Of a stretch of 64,000 nucleotides of DNA, positions 9,998-19,531 are shown in pieces. A model generated the notes under the pieces. It was not told the origin of the DNA. It made no database searches and saw only the letters and a list, made by a program, of their open reading frames with translations. The DNA is from Planctomycetota bacterium (GTDB lineage Bacteria > Planctomycetota > Planctomycetia > Pirellulales > Pirellulaceae). The position numbers and the translations under genes were made by a program. The stretch's first letter is position 1, and every line of letters begins with the position of its first letter. The stretch covers positions 172,162-236,161 of the forward strand of contig JACNKX010000058.1 of the NCBI GenBank assembly GCA_014381825.1. The letters are read 5' to 3'.

Positions 9998-10141
9998 ATC
10001 TGGGTTCCCTTGGTCGTGGGTTCGCTACGTTAAACGAGTCCATCCTATTGTGCTGCGGTACAATTTACCCTCGACCGACGCTTAGCTCAATTCTGGTAGC
10101 CGATCGGCGTGTATTCGTGAGTTGCTCATATATTCGCTATC

Positions 10142-12937
10142 ATGAATCGTGTTATGCCAAACTCCAATGATCTGACGGAACGACTCTTCGCACAAGCCAA
10201 GCTGGGTGTAGAAGCTGCGTTCGTCAATTTGATCGCCCAGGTGGGACCAAGTCTTCGCCGAGCCATCGACGCCGAGTTGGAGGCAGTGCATCACGATCTC
10301 GATCCCACACAGATGTGGAACGAGATTCAAGATGAAGCAAGACAGCGGATCGGTGAGTTCCAAGGCTCCACGGAACAGGAATTCGAAGCGTGGATGGAGC
10401 GACTGGCCCTGCGTCACATTCGACACACGGTTCGACCACGCGGGGCGAATATCGAGACCGTCGTGAAGGCACCCGACAGGGAGGCGCAGACAATCGAACT
10501 TCAGACTTCTGAAGTCTCCGATACAGTCAAGGCCGATCCGAATGCGACGATTACTCCTCAAAGCCACGAGACGGTCGAGTTCGATCAAAACGCAACAATT
10601 GCTCCTGGGAGTGGCGACACCATAGCGCCTGATCCTTTCGGAACGGTGGCAGGTGATCCGCATGGAACGATCACGGATCTGCAAGCGATTCCGATCGCGC
10701 CGCAGACGACAAAGATATTCGGTGACTACGAGATCCTCGAGACGATCGCGAAAGGCGGGATGGGCGTCGTCTATAAAGCTCGTCAACGGAAGTTAAACCG
10801 AATTGTCGCGCTGAAAATGATCTTGGCCGGACAGTTCGCTGATCAGTCGGACATCGATCGCTTTTATGCCGAGGCCGAAGCTGCGGCTCAGCTGCGGCAT
10901 CCAAACATCGTTGGGATTCATGAAGTTGGTGAATGCGAAGGGCAGCATTACTTTTCGATGGAGTATATCGAAGGTCGGAGCTTGGGCGATCTCGTTCGCG
11001 AACATCCGCTAGAACCGCGGGCGGCGGCGAGATTCGTGAAGACGATTTCCGAGGCAATGCACTACGCGCATGAGGAAGGCGTGTTGCATCGCGACCTGAA
11101 ACCATCAAACGTCTTGGTGGACAACAGCGATGTGCCGTTGGTCACAGACTTTGGTCTGGCCAAGCGAACGTCCGAACAATCGCAGTTAACTGTGGCCGGA
11201 ACCGTCTTGGGGACGCCAAGCTATATGCCTCCGGAGCAGGCATCCGGCAAACTCGATCAGATCACCGCTCGCAGTGACGTCTATTCGCTGGGCGCCATCT
11301 TGTACGAATTGATCACGGGCAAGCCACCATTTGGTGCCGCGAATCCTTGGGAAACGATCAAGCAAGTTATCGCCGACGAGCCCGTGTCGCCACGACTGCT
11401 GAACAGCGGCGTCCCCGCCGATCTCGAAACGATTTGTCTGAAGTGTTTACAGAAGGATCAAGACCGGCGTTACAGCTCAGCGCAAGAGCTTGTCGACGAA
11501 CTGCAGCGATTCTTGGCTGGCGAGCCGATCCTCGCTCGACCTGTTGGTCTCGTCGAGCGCACGGTTCGGTGGAGTTATCGCAACCCTTGGCCGACAGCGG
11601 CGCTGGCAGTGTTGTTGTTAGGCGTCGTCGGTACGACGGTTGGGTTAGTGCAGGCGCGCATCGCGCAGCGCCAAGCCGAGACGAGCCGCGTTCACTTGAT
11701 GGCGGCGATCAACGATTTGTTTACGGCCTGGGGCGATGTCACGCTTCTAAATGAACCGGGACTTGAAGAAGTGCGGGCGAAACTTCTCGCGTCTGCGAGT
11801 AATCTGTACAAGCAGATGGGCGACCAGCTTGGCGAAGATCCAAAAATTCAGCACGAGTTGGGCGTTTCATATTTTCGATTGGCGAAGATGATGTTTCATT
11901 TGCGCTCGAATGAAGACGCGCGAAAATCACTTGAGGCCGGGCTGAAGATTCAACGAGAACTGTCCGCCGCACGGCCTGACGACGAATTGCGGCTGCATGT
12001 GTTGGGAGAGAGTTTGAATCTTCTGGGAAACGTGTTAGAGACTACGGCGGCACGGTCTAGTGGTGATGAAGAAAAAGCGAAACAGCAGTTTGAGCAAGCT
12101 GAAACGATCTATGACGAAGCGATTCGGAAACGCAGCGAGTTGGCAAACGCGTTCTCAAACAACTTGGAGTACCAACGGCAACTATTGAATTCTCGTATGA
12201 ATCGCGGGATGGTATGGCAGAGGATGGGCGACCTTCTTCGCTATCAGGAGGAATATGAGGCTGCCGACGTTTACTATACCGAAGCCCTAGCCCGTGTCAC
12301 CGACGTGCAGCTGCAACGGCGTGAATTGCTCAAACAACTCGATAACGCGCCTGACATCCGACGAGAGCTCACTCAGGATCTTGCTCAAGGCTATTACAAC
12401 ACGGCGTTCGTCACGTCGTGGCTTGGTGACTTTGACGCAACGGGAGAACAGGTTGCCGCCGCAGTTCGTACGCTTGACGAGCTGCTTGCGAAAGACCCAG
12501 GTCAGTTGGAGAATCAGTACGATCGAGCGCAGTGCCTGATGCTCGGTGGCGAAGCAAAGAGTGAGCAAATGCGGGGTTTGCTCGAATCTGGGGAGAATGA
12601 GGCACAACAGAAGTTCTACGACGCGGCGCTGCGGTCGTACGAAATGGCCAAGGCAACCTTCGACAAACTGGCGAGCAAAAGTACGAGCGTTTCCAAGTAT
12701 CGCCGCGCCGAGTCGCAAGCGTACATGCGAATCGGCGACCTGCACTTTTTGGCCGAACAGGACCAGAAGGCGCTCGCCGCGTACCAATCGGCCGCCGACA
12801 TCCTCACGCCATTAGTCGCTGAATTCCCTGTCTATCAGCCGTTACTAGGTCAAGCAAATAGCAATATCGCCGAAGCGAAGCAGTTCATCGACGAGGCCGC
12901 CGTGCCTGAAGAGCCCGGCCGCGATCCGAAGGACTAA
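10142..12937 (+). CDS. Transmembrane Ser/Thr protein kinase with a sigma-factor-like N-terminus and TPR-like C-terminus
   Basis: A Hanks-type kinase. Residues about 194-455 hold the kinase domain: GDYEI, glycine loop AKGGMGVVYKA, Lys225 in VALK, HRDLKPSN with Asp318, DFG with Asp336, and APE replaced by PPE as in other bacterial kinases. Residues about 480-502 form one membrane helix, so the C-terminal helical, TPR-like region (about 510-920) faces outside. Residues about 11-98 resemble ECF sigma region 2 (AQAKLGVEAAF, DLDPTQMWNEI, EFEAWMERLALRHI). Residues about 125-180 are a Thr-rich linker with a repeated D-[TN]-x-T-[IV] pattern, possible autophosphorylation sites. The gene stands alone and is divergent from the cytochrome operon. 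Confidence 0.9.
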   Translation: MNRVMPNSNDLTERLFAQAKLGVEAAFVNLIAQVGPSLRRAIDAELEAVHHDLDPTQMWNEIQDEARQRIGEFQGSTEQEFEAWMERLALRHIRHTVRPRGANIETVVKAPDREAQTIELQTSEVSDTVKADPNATITPQSHETVEFDQNATIAPGSGDTIAPDPFGTVAGDPHGTITDLQAIPIAPQTTKIFGDYEILETIAKGGMGVVYKARQRKLNRIVALKMILAGQFADQSDIDRFYAEAEAAAQLRHPNIVGIHEVGECEGQHYFSMEYIEGRSLGDLVREHPLEPRAAARFVKTISEAMHYAHEEGVLHRDLKPSNVLVDNSDVPLVTDFGLAKRTSEQSQLTVAGTVLGTPSYMPPEQASGKLDQITARSDVYSLGAILYELITGKPPFGAANPWETIKQVIADEPVSPRLLNSGVPADLETICLKCLQKDQDRRYSSAQELVDELQRFLAGEPILARPVGLVERTVRWSYRNPWPTAALAVLLLGVVGTTVGLVQARIAQRQAETSRVHLMAAINDLFTAWGDVTLLNEPGLEEVRAKLLASASNLYKQMGDQLGEDPKIQHELGVSYFRLAKMMFHLRSNEDARKSLEAGLKIQRELSAARPDDELRLHVLGESLNLLGNVLETTAARSSGDEEKAKQQFEQAETIYDEAIRKRSELANAFSNNLEYQRQLLNSRMNRGMVWQRMGDLLRYQEEYEAADVYYTEALARVTDVQLQRRELLKQLDNAPDIRRELTQDLAQGYYNTAFVTSWLGDFDATGEQVAAAVRTLDELLAKDPGQLENQYDRAQCLMLGGEAKSEQMRGLLESGENEAQQKFYDAALRSYEMAKATFDKLASKSTSVSKYRRAESQAYMRIGDLHFLAEQDQKALAAYQSAADILTPLVAEFPVYQPLLGQANSNIAEAKQFIDEAAVPEEPGRDPKD

Positions 12938-12956
12938 TAACTCTTGCCAGCTCGCG

Positions 12957-13907
12957 TTACTTCTTCTTCTGTCGCTTCATCGTTCGTTTGTAGCGCTCCG
13001 CCATCTCTTCATTGCGCCATTGCAAGAACTCCTGCTCGACGCGATCCCGCGCTGCGGCGTCGACTTGCTTGGCGGCTGGGATCGTGATCTCGCCGAACGT
13101 GATACCTTCGCGGTGGCGATCGATGGCGGTGATCTCGCCCTTGTTAACGACCAACGTCACACCTACGTTTGCCTCCACGACCGGGACGTCATTTTCATGA
13201 CCACGACCAAGCACTGCTTTGTCCTGGCGAGTGGAAGTCGAACCCATCGCCGGGATCAACAGAAATTGAGCACCGTCCAGTACCGGAATACGAGCCAGCG
13301 CCGGATTCCAACGATCGTGGCAAATCATCAGACCGCACCGACCATAGGGTGTGTCGAAGGCGCGACTCTGCTTCCCGAGGCGGTTGAACCACCATGACGG
13401 ATGATAGCCTTCGGCAAGCTGCATTTTATGATACTTGCCGCGTATTTTTCCCTCGTTATCGATGAACACTGCGCAATTGAAGACGTCATCAGCGATCTGC
13501 TCTGCAAAGCCAAAAACCAGACATAGATCGAGTTCCTTCGCCAGCTTCTCGAAACGCTGGATGATGGGGCTATCAATCGTCACGGCAACTTCTCGCATTC
13601 GTTCGGCGGAATCTTCTCCAGCGATGATCTGATTCACGACATATCCGTCCAACGCGCCTTCCGGTGCCACCGCGATTCGCGCCCCGCCGTTGGCCGCGCG
13701 GCGGAACGCTTCTTCCAACCGTGTCGCGTTCCCCTTCAGATCAAATTTCTCGGGAACAAACGAGATCGCGGCGACGCGTACTGTTGCCGCCGTCCTCGCG
13801 GAATCTTCAGCCGCTCGCTCAAAGTGGAGTTCATTGGCCGCGACAATCGCAGTCAACCACGTCAGCACCAATCCAAGCAACACGGTCAATCTGTAGGAGA
13901 TACGCAT
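12957..13907 (-). CDS. Secreted carbon-nitrogen hydrolase (nitrilase superfamily)
   Basis: Hydrolyses an amide or nitrile bond of an unknown substrate. The catalytic triad is visible as Glu in APEGALDGY, Lys in GKYHKMQL and Cys in LMICHDRW. A signal peptide (MRISYRLTVLLGLVLTWLTAIVAA) indicates export, which is unusual for this mainly cytoplasmic superfamily but seen in planctomycetes. The C-terminus is basic (about 30 residues ending KRQKKK). It is convergent with the kinase gene 19 bases away. The length of 316 residues is normal for the family. Confidence 0.87.
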   Translation of the reverse strand: MRISYRLTVLLGLVLTWLTAIVAANELHFERAAEDSARTAATVRVAAISFVPEKFDLKGNATRLEEAFRRAANGGARIAVAPEGALDGYVVNQIIAGEDSAERMREVAVTIDSPIIQRFEKLAKELDLCLVFGFAEQIADDVFNCAVFIDNEGKIRGKYHKMQLAEGYHPSWWFNRLGKQSRAFDTPYGRCGLMICHDRWNPALARIPVLDGAQFLLIPAMGSTSTRQDKAVLGRGHENDVPVVEANVGVTLVVNKGEITAIDRHREGITFGEITIPAAKQVDAAARDRVEQEFLQWRNEEMAERYKRTMKRQKKK

Positions 13908-14304
13908 CGAGTCACCTGGGGCTGATTGTCTTTTGGAGAGTAGGAATGCACGGAGCCGAACACCACCCGGGAGGCGGTACTAGACACGGAACACATTGTA
14001 TCTGGCAACAGGAGTCCCCACATACCGTCAATCGCTAAACATCCGCCGATCGTTTTATCTCGATGTCTTGACCCACAGCTTGTCGAGATGCAACGTCGGA
14101 CGTCGCGTAAGCTATTCTACCAACCGTAGAAATGAACTTGCGCTCAGTACGGACCGATTGTTGACTTGGAGTCTTGGCATTGCCCAGTTGTCTCGCTGTG
14201 ACGCAGCCAAGAATTACAAATTAGCTGTCAAACCGCGCGCCCCCCGGATACGATCGGAGGGCAGTTACTCAGCACTACTTCTGAAGAACAACCGGGAGGA
14301 TATC
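13908..14304. other. Intergenic region between divergent genes; no clear gene
   Basis: This 397-base region should hold promoters for the nitrilase-like gene (minus) and the enolase-superfamily gene (plus). A 30-codon frame at 13946-14038 (+) has a purine-rich leader (GGAGAGTAGGA) and encodes a peptide with six histidines, but codon evidence is too thin to call it a gene. Just upstream of 14305 there is a strong ribosome site, GGGAGGA at 14294-14300. Confidence 0.5.
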
Positions 14305-15534
14305 ATGGACCGACGCACGTTTCTGACGGCTGGAATGGGCGGACTACTCGGAGCGTACACGCTGTTTCCGCAGGACGTCCGAGCCAAGTTGCCTAACGAC
14401 CTCCTTGTGACTGAGATGAAGGTCATTCCCGTTTGGACAGGATCCATGAACTATGTGTTCGTGAAGCTTTACACAAACCACGGCATCACGGGCGTCGGAG
14501 AAGGCGGCTTGCGCGGTCGCGCGGCGACAATGATCGCCGCAATCCAGGAGCATGAAAGATACATCGTTGGCAAAAACCCGCTTCAAATCGAGAAGCACTG
14601 GCAGGCGATGTATCGTTGGCCACGGTGGCGCGGCGGCCCGATCCTGAACAGTGCGGTGAGTGCGATCGACATTGCGCTATGGGACATCGCAGGCAAGATG
14701 CTCGACGCACCGATTTATCAACTTCTTGGGGGCGCGGCGAAGGAAAAGATACGTCTCTATGTTCACGGTGGATCGGCGGAAGATGTTCACCGAGCGAAGG
14801 AACTGGGCTTCAACGCCTGTAAGACAGGGCCGAGCATCGCGAACAACGGAGTGATTCAGCAACCTTGGGATGTCAAAGGCGAAGTCGCCCGTTTTCGGGA
14901 AATGCGTGATGCGGGCGGCGAAGACTTTGATCTGCTGTACGACGCGCATACTCAATTCAAACCAGAAATGGCTCTCGAGTTTTGCACCCGCGTTGAAGAG
15001 CTGCGTCCTTTCTTTGTTGAAGAGCCGATGCTTACCTCCGATATTGGCAAGATGAAGTGGTTAGCAGATCGGGTGAACGTTCCACTTTGCCAGGGCGAAA
15101 GTCAGTTCATGAAGTTCGGGCTTCAAGAGATGATTGACCATCACCTCATTAGTTTCGTCAATCCCGACGTGATCCATGCGGGCGGGATCTCCGAATGCAA
15201 AAAGATTGCCGCCATGGCCGAGGCCCACTTCATCGATGTCGCTCTTCACAACGCGCAAAGTCCGGTGATGACGTTGGCGGGGTTGCACGTGAACGCTTGC
15301 ACCTCGAATTGCGTGATCCATGAATTCAATCAGGCCCGCACGTATGCTCCGTGGGAGGAGGAACTGTACGAGGGTGCGCATATCGAATACTCCGATGGAT
15401 ACGCCGCACTTCCTCCCGGACCTGGGTTGGGTATCGACATCAACGAAGAAGAAGCGAAGAAACACCCGGCCAGACCGTTTGCCGAGACACGCGGAACCTT
15501 GGAGTGGCCCGACGGTTCTGTTGGTGATACGTAG
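14305..15534 (+). CDS. Tat-exported mandelate racemase/muconate lactonizing (enolase superfamily) enzyme
   Basis: A dehydratase or racemase acting on an acid sugar or similar carboxylate. The family abstracts the proton alpha to a carboxylate using Mg2+. Metal ligands fit DAHTQ, VEEPM and CQGES, and a catalytic His candidate is in VALHNAQSP, the arrangement of the D-galactonate/mannonate dehydratase branch. The ATG at 14305 follows a GGGAGGA site and starts with MDRRTFLTAGMGGLLGA, a twin-arginine signal. Upstream codons in the same frame are therefore not used. The length is 409 residues. The substrate cannot be read from sequence. Confidence 0.85.
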   Translation: MDRRTFLTAGMGGLLGAYTLFPQDVRAKLPNDLLVTEMKVIPVWTGSMNYVFVKLYTNHGITGVGEGGLRGRAATMIAAIQEHERYIVGKNPLQIEKHWQAMYRWPRWRGGPILNSAVSAIDIALWDIAGKMLDAPIYQLLGGAAKEKIRLYVHGGSAEDVHRAKELGFNACKTGPSIANNGVIQQPWDVKGEVARFREMRDAGGEDFDLLYDAHTQFKPEMALEFCTRVEELRPFFVEEPMLTSDIGKMKWLADRVNVPLCQGESQFMKFGLQEMIDHHLISFVNPDVIHAGGISECKKIAAMAEAHFIDVALHNAQSPVMTLAGLHVNACTSNCVIHEFNQARTYAPWEEELYEGAHIEYSDGYAALPPGPGLGIDINEEEAKKHPARPFAETRGTLEWPDGSVGDT

Positions 15535-15616
15535 GGGGCGATTCGCGCGAACATCATTTGAACCTACGCTACATCTTTTGCCGTTGCCTGTCTGGTAAGT
15601 CATTGGGATAATTTCG

Positions 15617-15835
15617 TTATGTCGCTGCGGTTCCGTCTTCCTTGACGGGGAATACCAAAGCGAGTCGCGGCTGATTTTTCGATTCAATCCATTCGAAGAC
15701 GTGCTTTTCGTAGTCGTCGTTGTTGACACACTGATGGCCAGAAACTGTTGGCGGCACAAGCCAATTGCGCAGCCCGCTGATTTCATTGCGAACTTGTTTT
15801 CCGCTCTTGGAGGCGGGCTTGTAGGTGATGCTCAG
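15617..15835 (-). CDS. Possible small conserved protein or gene remnant, start unclear
   Basis: A coding-like minus-strand frame ends with TAA at 15617. The last 70 or so codons look like real protein (for example SGLRNWLVPPTVSGHQ and EKHVFEWIESKNQPRLAL) and use mostly G/C-ending codons. No ATG, GTG or TTG occurs at the natural beginning. The apparent first residues LSITYKP begin at a CTG, and the next usable start is a GTG that would give 46 residues. The frame stays open further upstream only as antisense of the DUF1598-like gene. It may use a rare start, be the 3' remnant of a gene, or be chance. Confidence 0.3.
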   Translation of the reverse strand: MSITYKPASKSGKQVRNEISGLRNWLVPPTVSGHQCVNNDDYEKHVFEWIESKNQPRLALVFPVKEDGTAAT

Positions 15836-15863
15836 AGACTGGGGGAAAGCTAGGAGAACAGAA

Positions 15864-17243
15864 ATGTTGAAATGGCAACTTACTCTGCGGTGTTCATGCG
15901 CGCTGGTATTGGCAAGCATCGCTCTGCAACCACGCGATTCATTCGCCCAGGCCTCAGTTGGCTCGACCTCTATACGGCCGTTCGTTTTGGGATTCACTCC
16001 CGTGATCGGACGGAATGGTTTCGTTGGCGGAGTTTCGGTTGACGCGGAAGGAGTAATTACGAGAGCCGTAGTTGATGCGAAAGGTCTGTTGGCCGCGCGC
16101 AGTGATGCGTTGGCAAGTGACCGCAAGACGAAGCTGCGAATGGTCTCGCTTGGCGCTTTAGAGAAAGCGCTCGCCGAGTTGGTTGTAAACCGCAAGCCGA
16201 TCCCCGAAGAAGTCAGTTTCCTTGCTGGGATACAACGAGTCGAGTACGTGTTCGCGCTTCCAGATAAAAGCGACATCATCCTGGCCGGTCCTGCAGAAAG
16301 CTGGCGCGTCGACGATCGAGGTGTGGCGATTGGTGTGACGACTGGTCTTCCTGTGGTGCGTTTGGATGATTTGCTGGAAGCGTTCAGAACTGCCGAGATC
16401 GCAGCAACCGGGCGCGGCATCAGTTGCTCGATCGATCCGACCGAAGAAGGACTCGCACGTCTTCAAACTCTGCTCAAGAACCGGAACTTACAGTTCAGTC
16501 GGCGAACCACTGATCTGATGCAAAAAGCCGTTGGCGCCAATCAGATCACGGTGACAGGCGTCGCTGGCGACAGTCACTTTGCTCGAGTCATGGTCGCAGC
16601 GGACTACCTGATGAAGCGGCTTGCGATGGGCTTGGAGGATGCGCCAGTCGCAGCCATGCCCAGCTATATGAATCTCGTGGCCAAGCAAGGCGCGCGTTCG
16701 GCAGGAACAGCTTCGCCAAGATGGTGGTTGGCCGTCAACTACTCGCCGCTACTCAGAACGGAAGATGGCCTTTCGTGGCAGCTGCGAGGTCCCGGCGTGA
16801 AGGCAATGACGGAAAACGGTTTTGTCGACTCAACCGGCACGCTTGTCGAGTCTGGCCGCGCGGACCGACAGGCTCAGCGTTGGGCCGACACGATGACAGC
16901 CAAGTACGAAGAGCTATCTCGAGCCGAGCCCGTCTTCGGCGAACTCCGCAACTGCATGGATCTGGCAGTTGTTGCCGCGATTGTCACGCATTACGACCTC
17001 GTCAAACACGTCGGTGCCGAGCTACCGCTTCTGACAAAGGGAAAGCATGTACGTGGCCCGCGCTATCACAACCCACAAACTGTCGAACCACATCTCAGCG
17101 TCGCTCGCACCCGAAAAGGCTGGATCGTCGGTGTGTCAGGCGGTGTCGATCTCGACTCTTGGTCGGTTCTAAACGAACCTGAGACGGGCGCGGTCTCTCG
17201 CCCGAGCGATTGCCCGTCGGACGCAACTTGGTGGTGGGATTGA
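15864..17243 (+). CDS. Secreted DUF1598-like planctomycete protein
   Basis: The start at 15864 follows AGGAGAA at 15852-15858 and gives a signal peptide (MLKWQLTLRCSCALVLASIA, cleaved near SFAQ). The mature part is about 430 residues with no membrane helix and a short Trp-rich C-terminal end (ATWWWD). Length, the FAQA start and the planctomycete context suggest DUF1598, a family of unknown function. I assign this from memory of the family and not from a search. No catalytic motif is obvious. The neighbours do not clarify its role. Confidence 0.7.
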   Translation: MLKWQLTLRCSCALVLASIALQPRDSFAQASVGSTSIRPFVLGFTPVIGRNGFVGGVSVDAEGVITRAVVDAKGLLAARSDALASDRKTKLRMVSLGALEKALAELVVNRKPIPEEVSFLAGIQRVEYVFALPDKSDIILAGPAESWRVDDRGVAIGVTTGLPVVRLDDLLEAFRTAEIAATGRGISCSIDPTEEGLARLQTLLKNRNLQFSRRTTDLMQKAVGANQITVTGVAGDSHFARVMVAADYLMKRLAMGLEDAPVAAMPSYMNLVAKQGARSAGTASPRWWLAVNYSPLLRTEDGLSWQLRGPGVKAMTENGFVDSTGTLVESGRADRQAQRWADTMTAKYEELSRAEPVFGELRNCMDLAVVAAIVTHYDLVKHVGAELPLLTKGKHVRGPRYHNPQTVEPHLSVARTRKGWIVGVSGGVDLDSWSVLNEPETGAVSRPSDCPSDATWWWD

Positions 17244-17441
17244 TCTCACGCGAGAGTTGACGCGACTTCGCGAATTGCCGTTCTGGACAACTCGGACATT
17301 CGCCAAGGCGATATGTTCGACCAGTTTCCGTGGATAGTCGGATTGACGATCTGTTGCTACGTGATTCAGTTGCTTAGTATTACTGCTTCCGAACGTCCCA
17401 ATCGGATCACGCCCGTAACGATTCTAATCGAGAACTCACCT

Positions 17442-18509
17442 ATGAGCCGAAAGCTCGTCATTCTGACCGAAGGTCATACTGATCCACACACCGCCAAGAC
17501 AGCCAGCTCCGTCGTCCGCTATCGGCGAGATGAAGTCGTCGCGCTGTTGGATAGCACGCAAGCAGGCAGAACAACCGATGAATTACTGGGTGTCGGAGAT
17601 GACTTGCCGATCGTCGCGACTTTGGCAGAAGCCGTTGGAGCCAATACGCTGCTGCTCGGCATTGCACCTCCCGGCGGCAAGATCCCTCCGCCGTGGCGCG
17701 CCATCATTTTGGAAGCGATCGCCAAAGGGATGGACATCGTCGCCGGGCTGCATGATTTCTTGACGGACGATTCCGAGTTCGTCGCGGCTGCCGAGCAATA
17801 CGGCGTCACGTTGACCGATGTACGGAAAAACGACGAACATGATATTGCCAGACGAGTTGGAATTCGTAGCGACTGCTTGCGAGTCCTGACAGTTGGACAC
17901 GATTGCAGCATCGGCAAGATGGTAACCTCAATCGAGCTGGCGAACGCACTGCGCGAACGAGGCAACAAAACGAAGTTCATCGCCACGGGGCAAACAGGCA
18001 TCATGATCGAAGGCGATGGATGTCCGATCGATCGAGTTATCGCCGACTTTGTGAGCGGCGCAGTCGAGAAGATGATTCTCGAGCACCAGCACAACGATAT
18101 TTTGATGGTCGAAGGGCAAGGGAGTCTCGTACATCCGTCGTATTCAGCCGTGACGCTTGGATTGATACACGGTTGCCTGCCGCAAGCGATGATCTTGTGT
18201 TACGAAGTCGGACGTGAACGCGTCACGGGCGTCGAACACGTCAAGATTCCTCCGTTGGCCAAAGTGCGCGAGCTGAACGAAATGATGGCGAGCGTCACCC
18301 AACCGTCTCGAGTGATAGGCGTTTCAATGAACAGCCGCCGCGTTAGCGCTGCGGACGCGGAGGCCGAACGAGAACGTGTTCGCGCGGAACTCGGCTTACC
18401 AGTCTGCGACGTGTTTCGCCATGGACCGGACGAGTTAGTCGAAGCGATTCTCGAGTTCCAACGAGGCGAGGCTTGGAAAGCGACAGGCGAATCGACACTA
18501 TGCAACTGA
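17442..18509 (+). CDS. DUF1611 / DgcN-like protein
   Basis: A DUF1611 family protein of 355 residues with an N-terminal Rossmann-like part and a C-terminal P-loop-like part with the motif TVGHDCSIGKM near residue 150 and VEGQGSL near residue 225. The family includes DgcN, an N-acetyltransferase that works with the epimerase DgcA in D-glutamate catabolism. The downstream gene is a DgcA-like epimerase overlapping by 10 bases, which supports that role here. The ATG at 17442 (MSRKLVILTEGH) is chosen because the longer frame from 17313 has no family similarity. It is cytoplasmic. The exact amino-acid substrate is inferred. Confidence 0.75.
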   Translation: MSRKLVILTEGHTDPHTAKTASSVVRYRRDEVVALLDSTQAGRTTDELLGVGDDLPIVATLAEAVGANTLLLGIAPPGGKIPPPWRAIILEAIAKGMDIVAGLHDFLTDDSEFVAAAEQYGVTLTDVRKNDEHDIARRVGIRSDCLRVLTVGHDCSIGKMVTSIELANALRERGNKTKFIATGQTGIMIEGDGCPIDRVIADFVSGAVEKMILEHQHNDILMVEGQGSLVHPSYSAVTLGLIHGCLPQAMILCYEVGRERVTGVEHVKIPPLAKVRELNEMMASVTQPSRVIGVSMNSRRVSAADAEAERERVRAELGLPVCDVFRHGPDELVEAILEFQRGEAWKATGESTLCN

Positions 18510-19513
18510 AGATCCACGAGTTTGATCTGCCGCTCGCACACACGTTCACTATTTCTCGCGAGTCGATTACCGTTCAAAAGACGCTGATCGTCGACCTGGA
18601 AGAAGATGGCTATCACGGCTATGGCGAAGCGACAACGAACAACTACTACGGCTTCACTTTCGAGAACATGGCGTCGGCGCTCGAACGCGTGCGCAGTGAG
18701 TTAGTAACCCACACACTCGAAGATCCTGTTTCCCTGTGGCAACAGCTGCATCCGAAACTGAAAGACAATCCGTTCGCTCAATGTGCGTTGGATCAGGCGG
18801 CTTACGATTTGTGGGGCAAGAAGCTCGGACAGCCCGTCTATCGACTGTGGGGGCTTGAGCCTGAACACCTCCCGCCGACCAACTATACCATCGGCATCGA
18901 CGAGATCGACGTGATGGTTGAGAAGATGCAGGAGTTCCCCAATTGGCCGGTCTACAAAATCAAACTGGGCACGTCGCACGATCTCGACATCGTACGAGCT
19001 CTGCGCGAGCACACGGATTCCGCGTTTCGCGTCGATGCCAACTGCGGCTGGTCCGCTGAAGAAACGATTCGCAACTCGCACGAGTTGAAGCAGCTAAACG
19101 TTGAATTTATTGAACAACCGCTGCCCGCTGAGCAGAACTCCGAGATGGAACGAGTCTTTCGCGAGTCCGCCCTGCCTGTCATCGCGGACGAAAGCTGTAT
19201 CATCGAATCGGATGTCGAACATTGCGTCAACCGCTTTCACGGAATCAACATCAAGCTCGTGAAGTGTGGTGGCCTAACGCCAGCTCGCCGCATGATCGAA
19301 GAGGCGCGAGGATTGGGCTTGCAAGTCATGGTTGGCTGCATGACCGAGTCGACCGTTGGCATCTCGGCTATCGCCCAACTGTTGCCGTTGCTTGACTACG
19401 TCGACATGGACGGAGCGTTGTTGCTGGCCCAAGACATCGCTTCGGGAATCACGATCGACCAGGGGCGCTGTCAGTATTCGAATGAAAACGGGTGCGGAGT
19501 CACGCTAAACTGA
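18500..19513 (+). CDS. Dipeptide epimerase / DgcA-like enolase superfamily enzyme
   Basis: Epimerises the alpha carbon of an acylated amino acid or dipeptide (L-Ala-D/L-Glu epimerase branch). Catalytic features are the KxK motif in VYKIKLG, metal ligands in RVDANCGW, FIEQPLP and IADESC, and the second Lys in NIKLVKCGG. The length of 337 residues is usual. The ATG at 18500 overlaps the end of the DUF1611 gene by 10 bases, showing translational coupling. With DgcN upstream it probably converts an N-acyl-D-amino acid (for example D-Glu) to the L form. A murein-dipeptide role is the main alternative. Confidence 0.87.
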   Translation: MQLKIHEFDLPLAHTFTISRESITVQKTLIVDLEEDGYHGYGEATTNNYYGFTFENMASALERVRSELVTHTLEDPVSLWQQLHPKLKDNPFAQCALDQAAYDLWGKKLGQPVYRLWGLEPEHLPPTNYTIGIDEIDVMVEKMQEFPNWPVYKIKLGTSHDLDIVRALREHTDSAFRVDANCGWSAEETIRNSHELKQLNVEFIEQPLPAEQNSEMERVFRESALPVIADESCIIESDVEHCVNRFHGINIKLVKCGGLTPARRMIEEARGLGLQVMVGCMTESTVGISAIAQLLPLLDYVDMDGALLLAQDIASGITIDQGRCQYSNENGCGVTLN

Positions 19514-19531
19514 GCGCGTTTCCTTGACTCT

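Noticed and set aside
13946..14038. 30-codon His-rich frame with a purine-rich leader
   Set aside because: Too short to judge and with no neighbour that would explain it; mentioned only in the intergenic entry.
15061..15786. Long minus-strand frame opposite the enolase-superfamily gene
   Set aside because: Most of it is antisense to a well-supported gene. Its composition follows the plus-strand codons.
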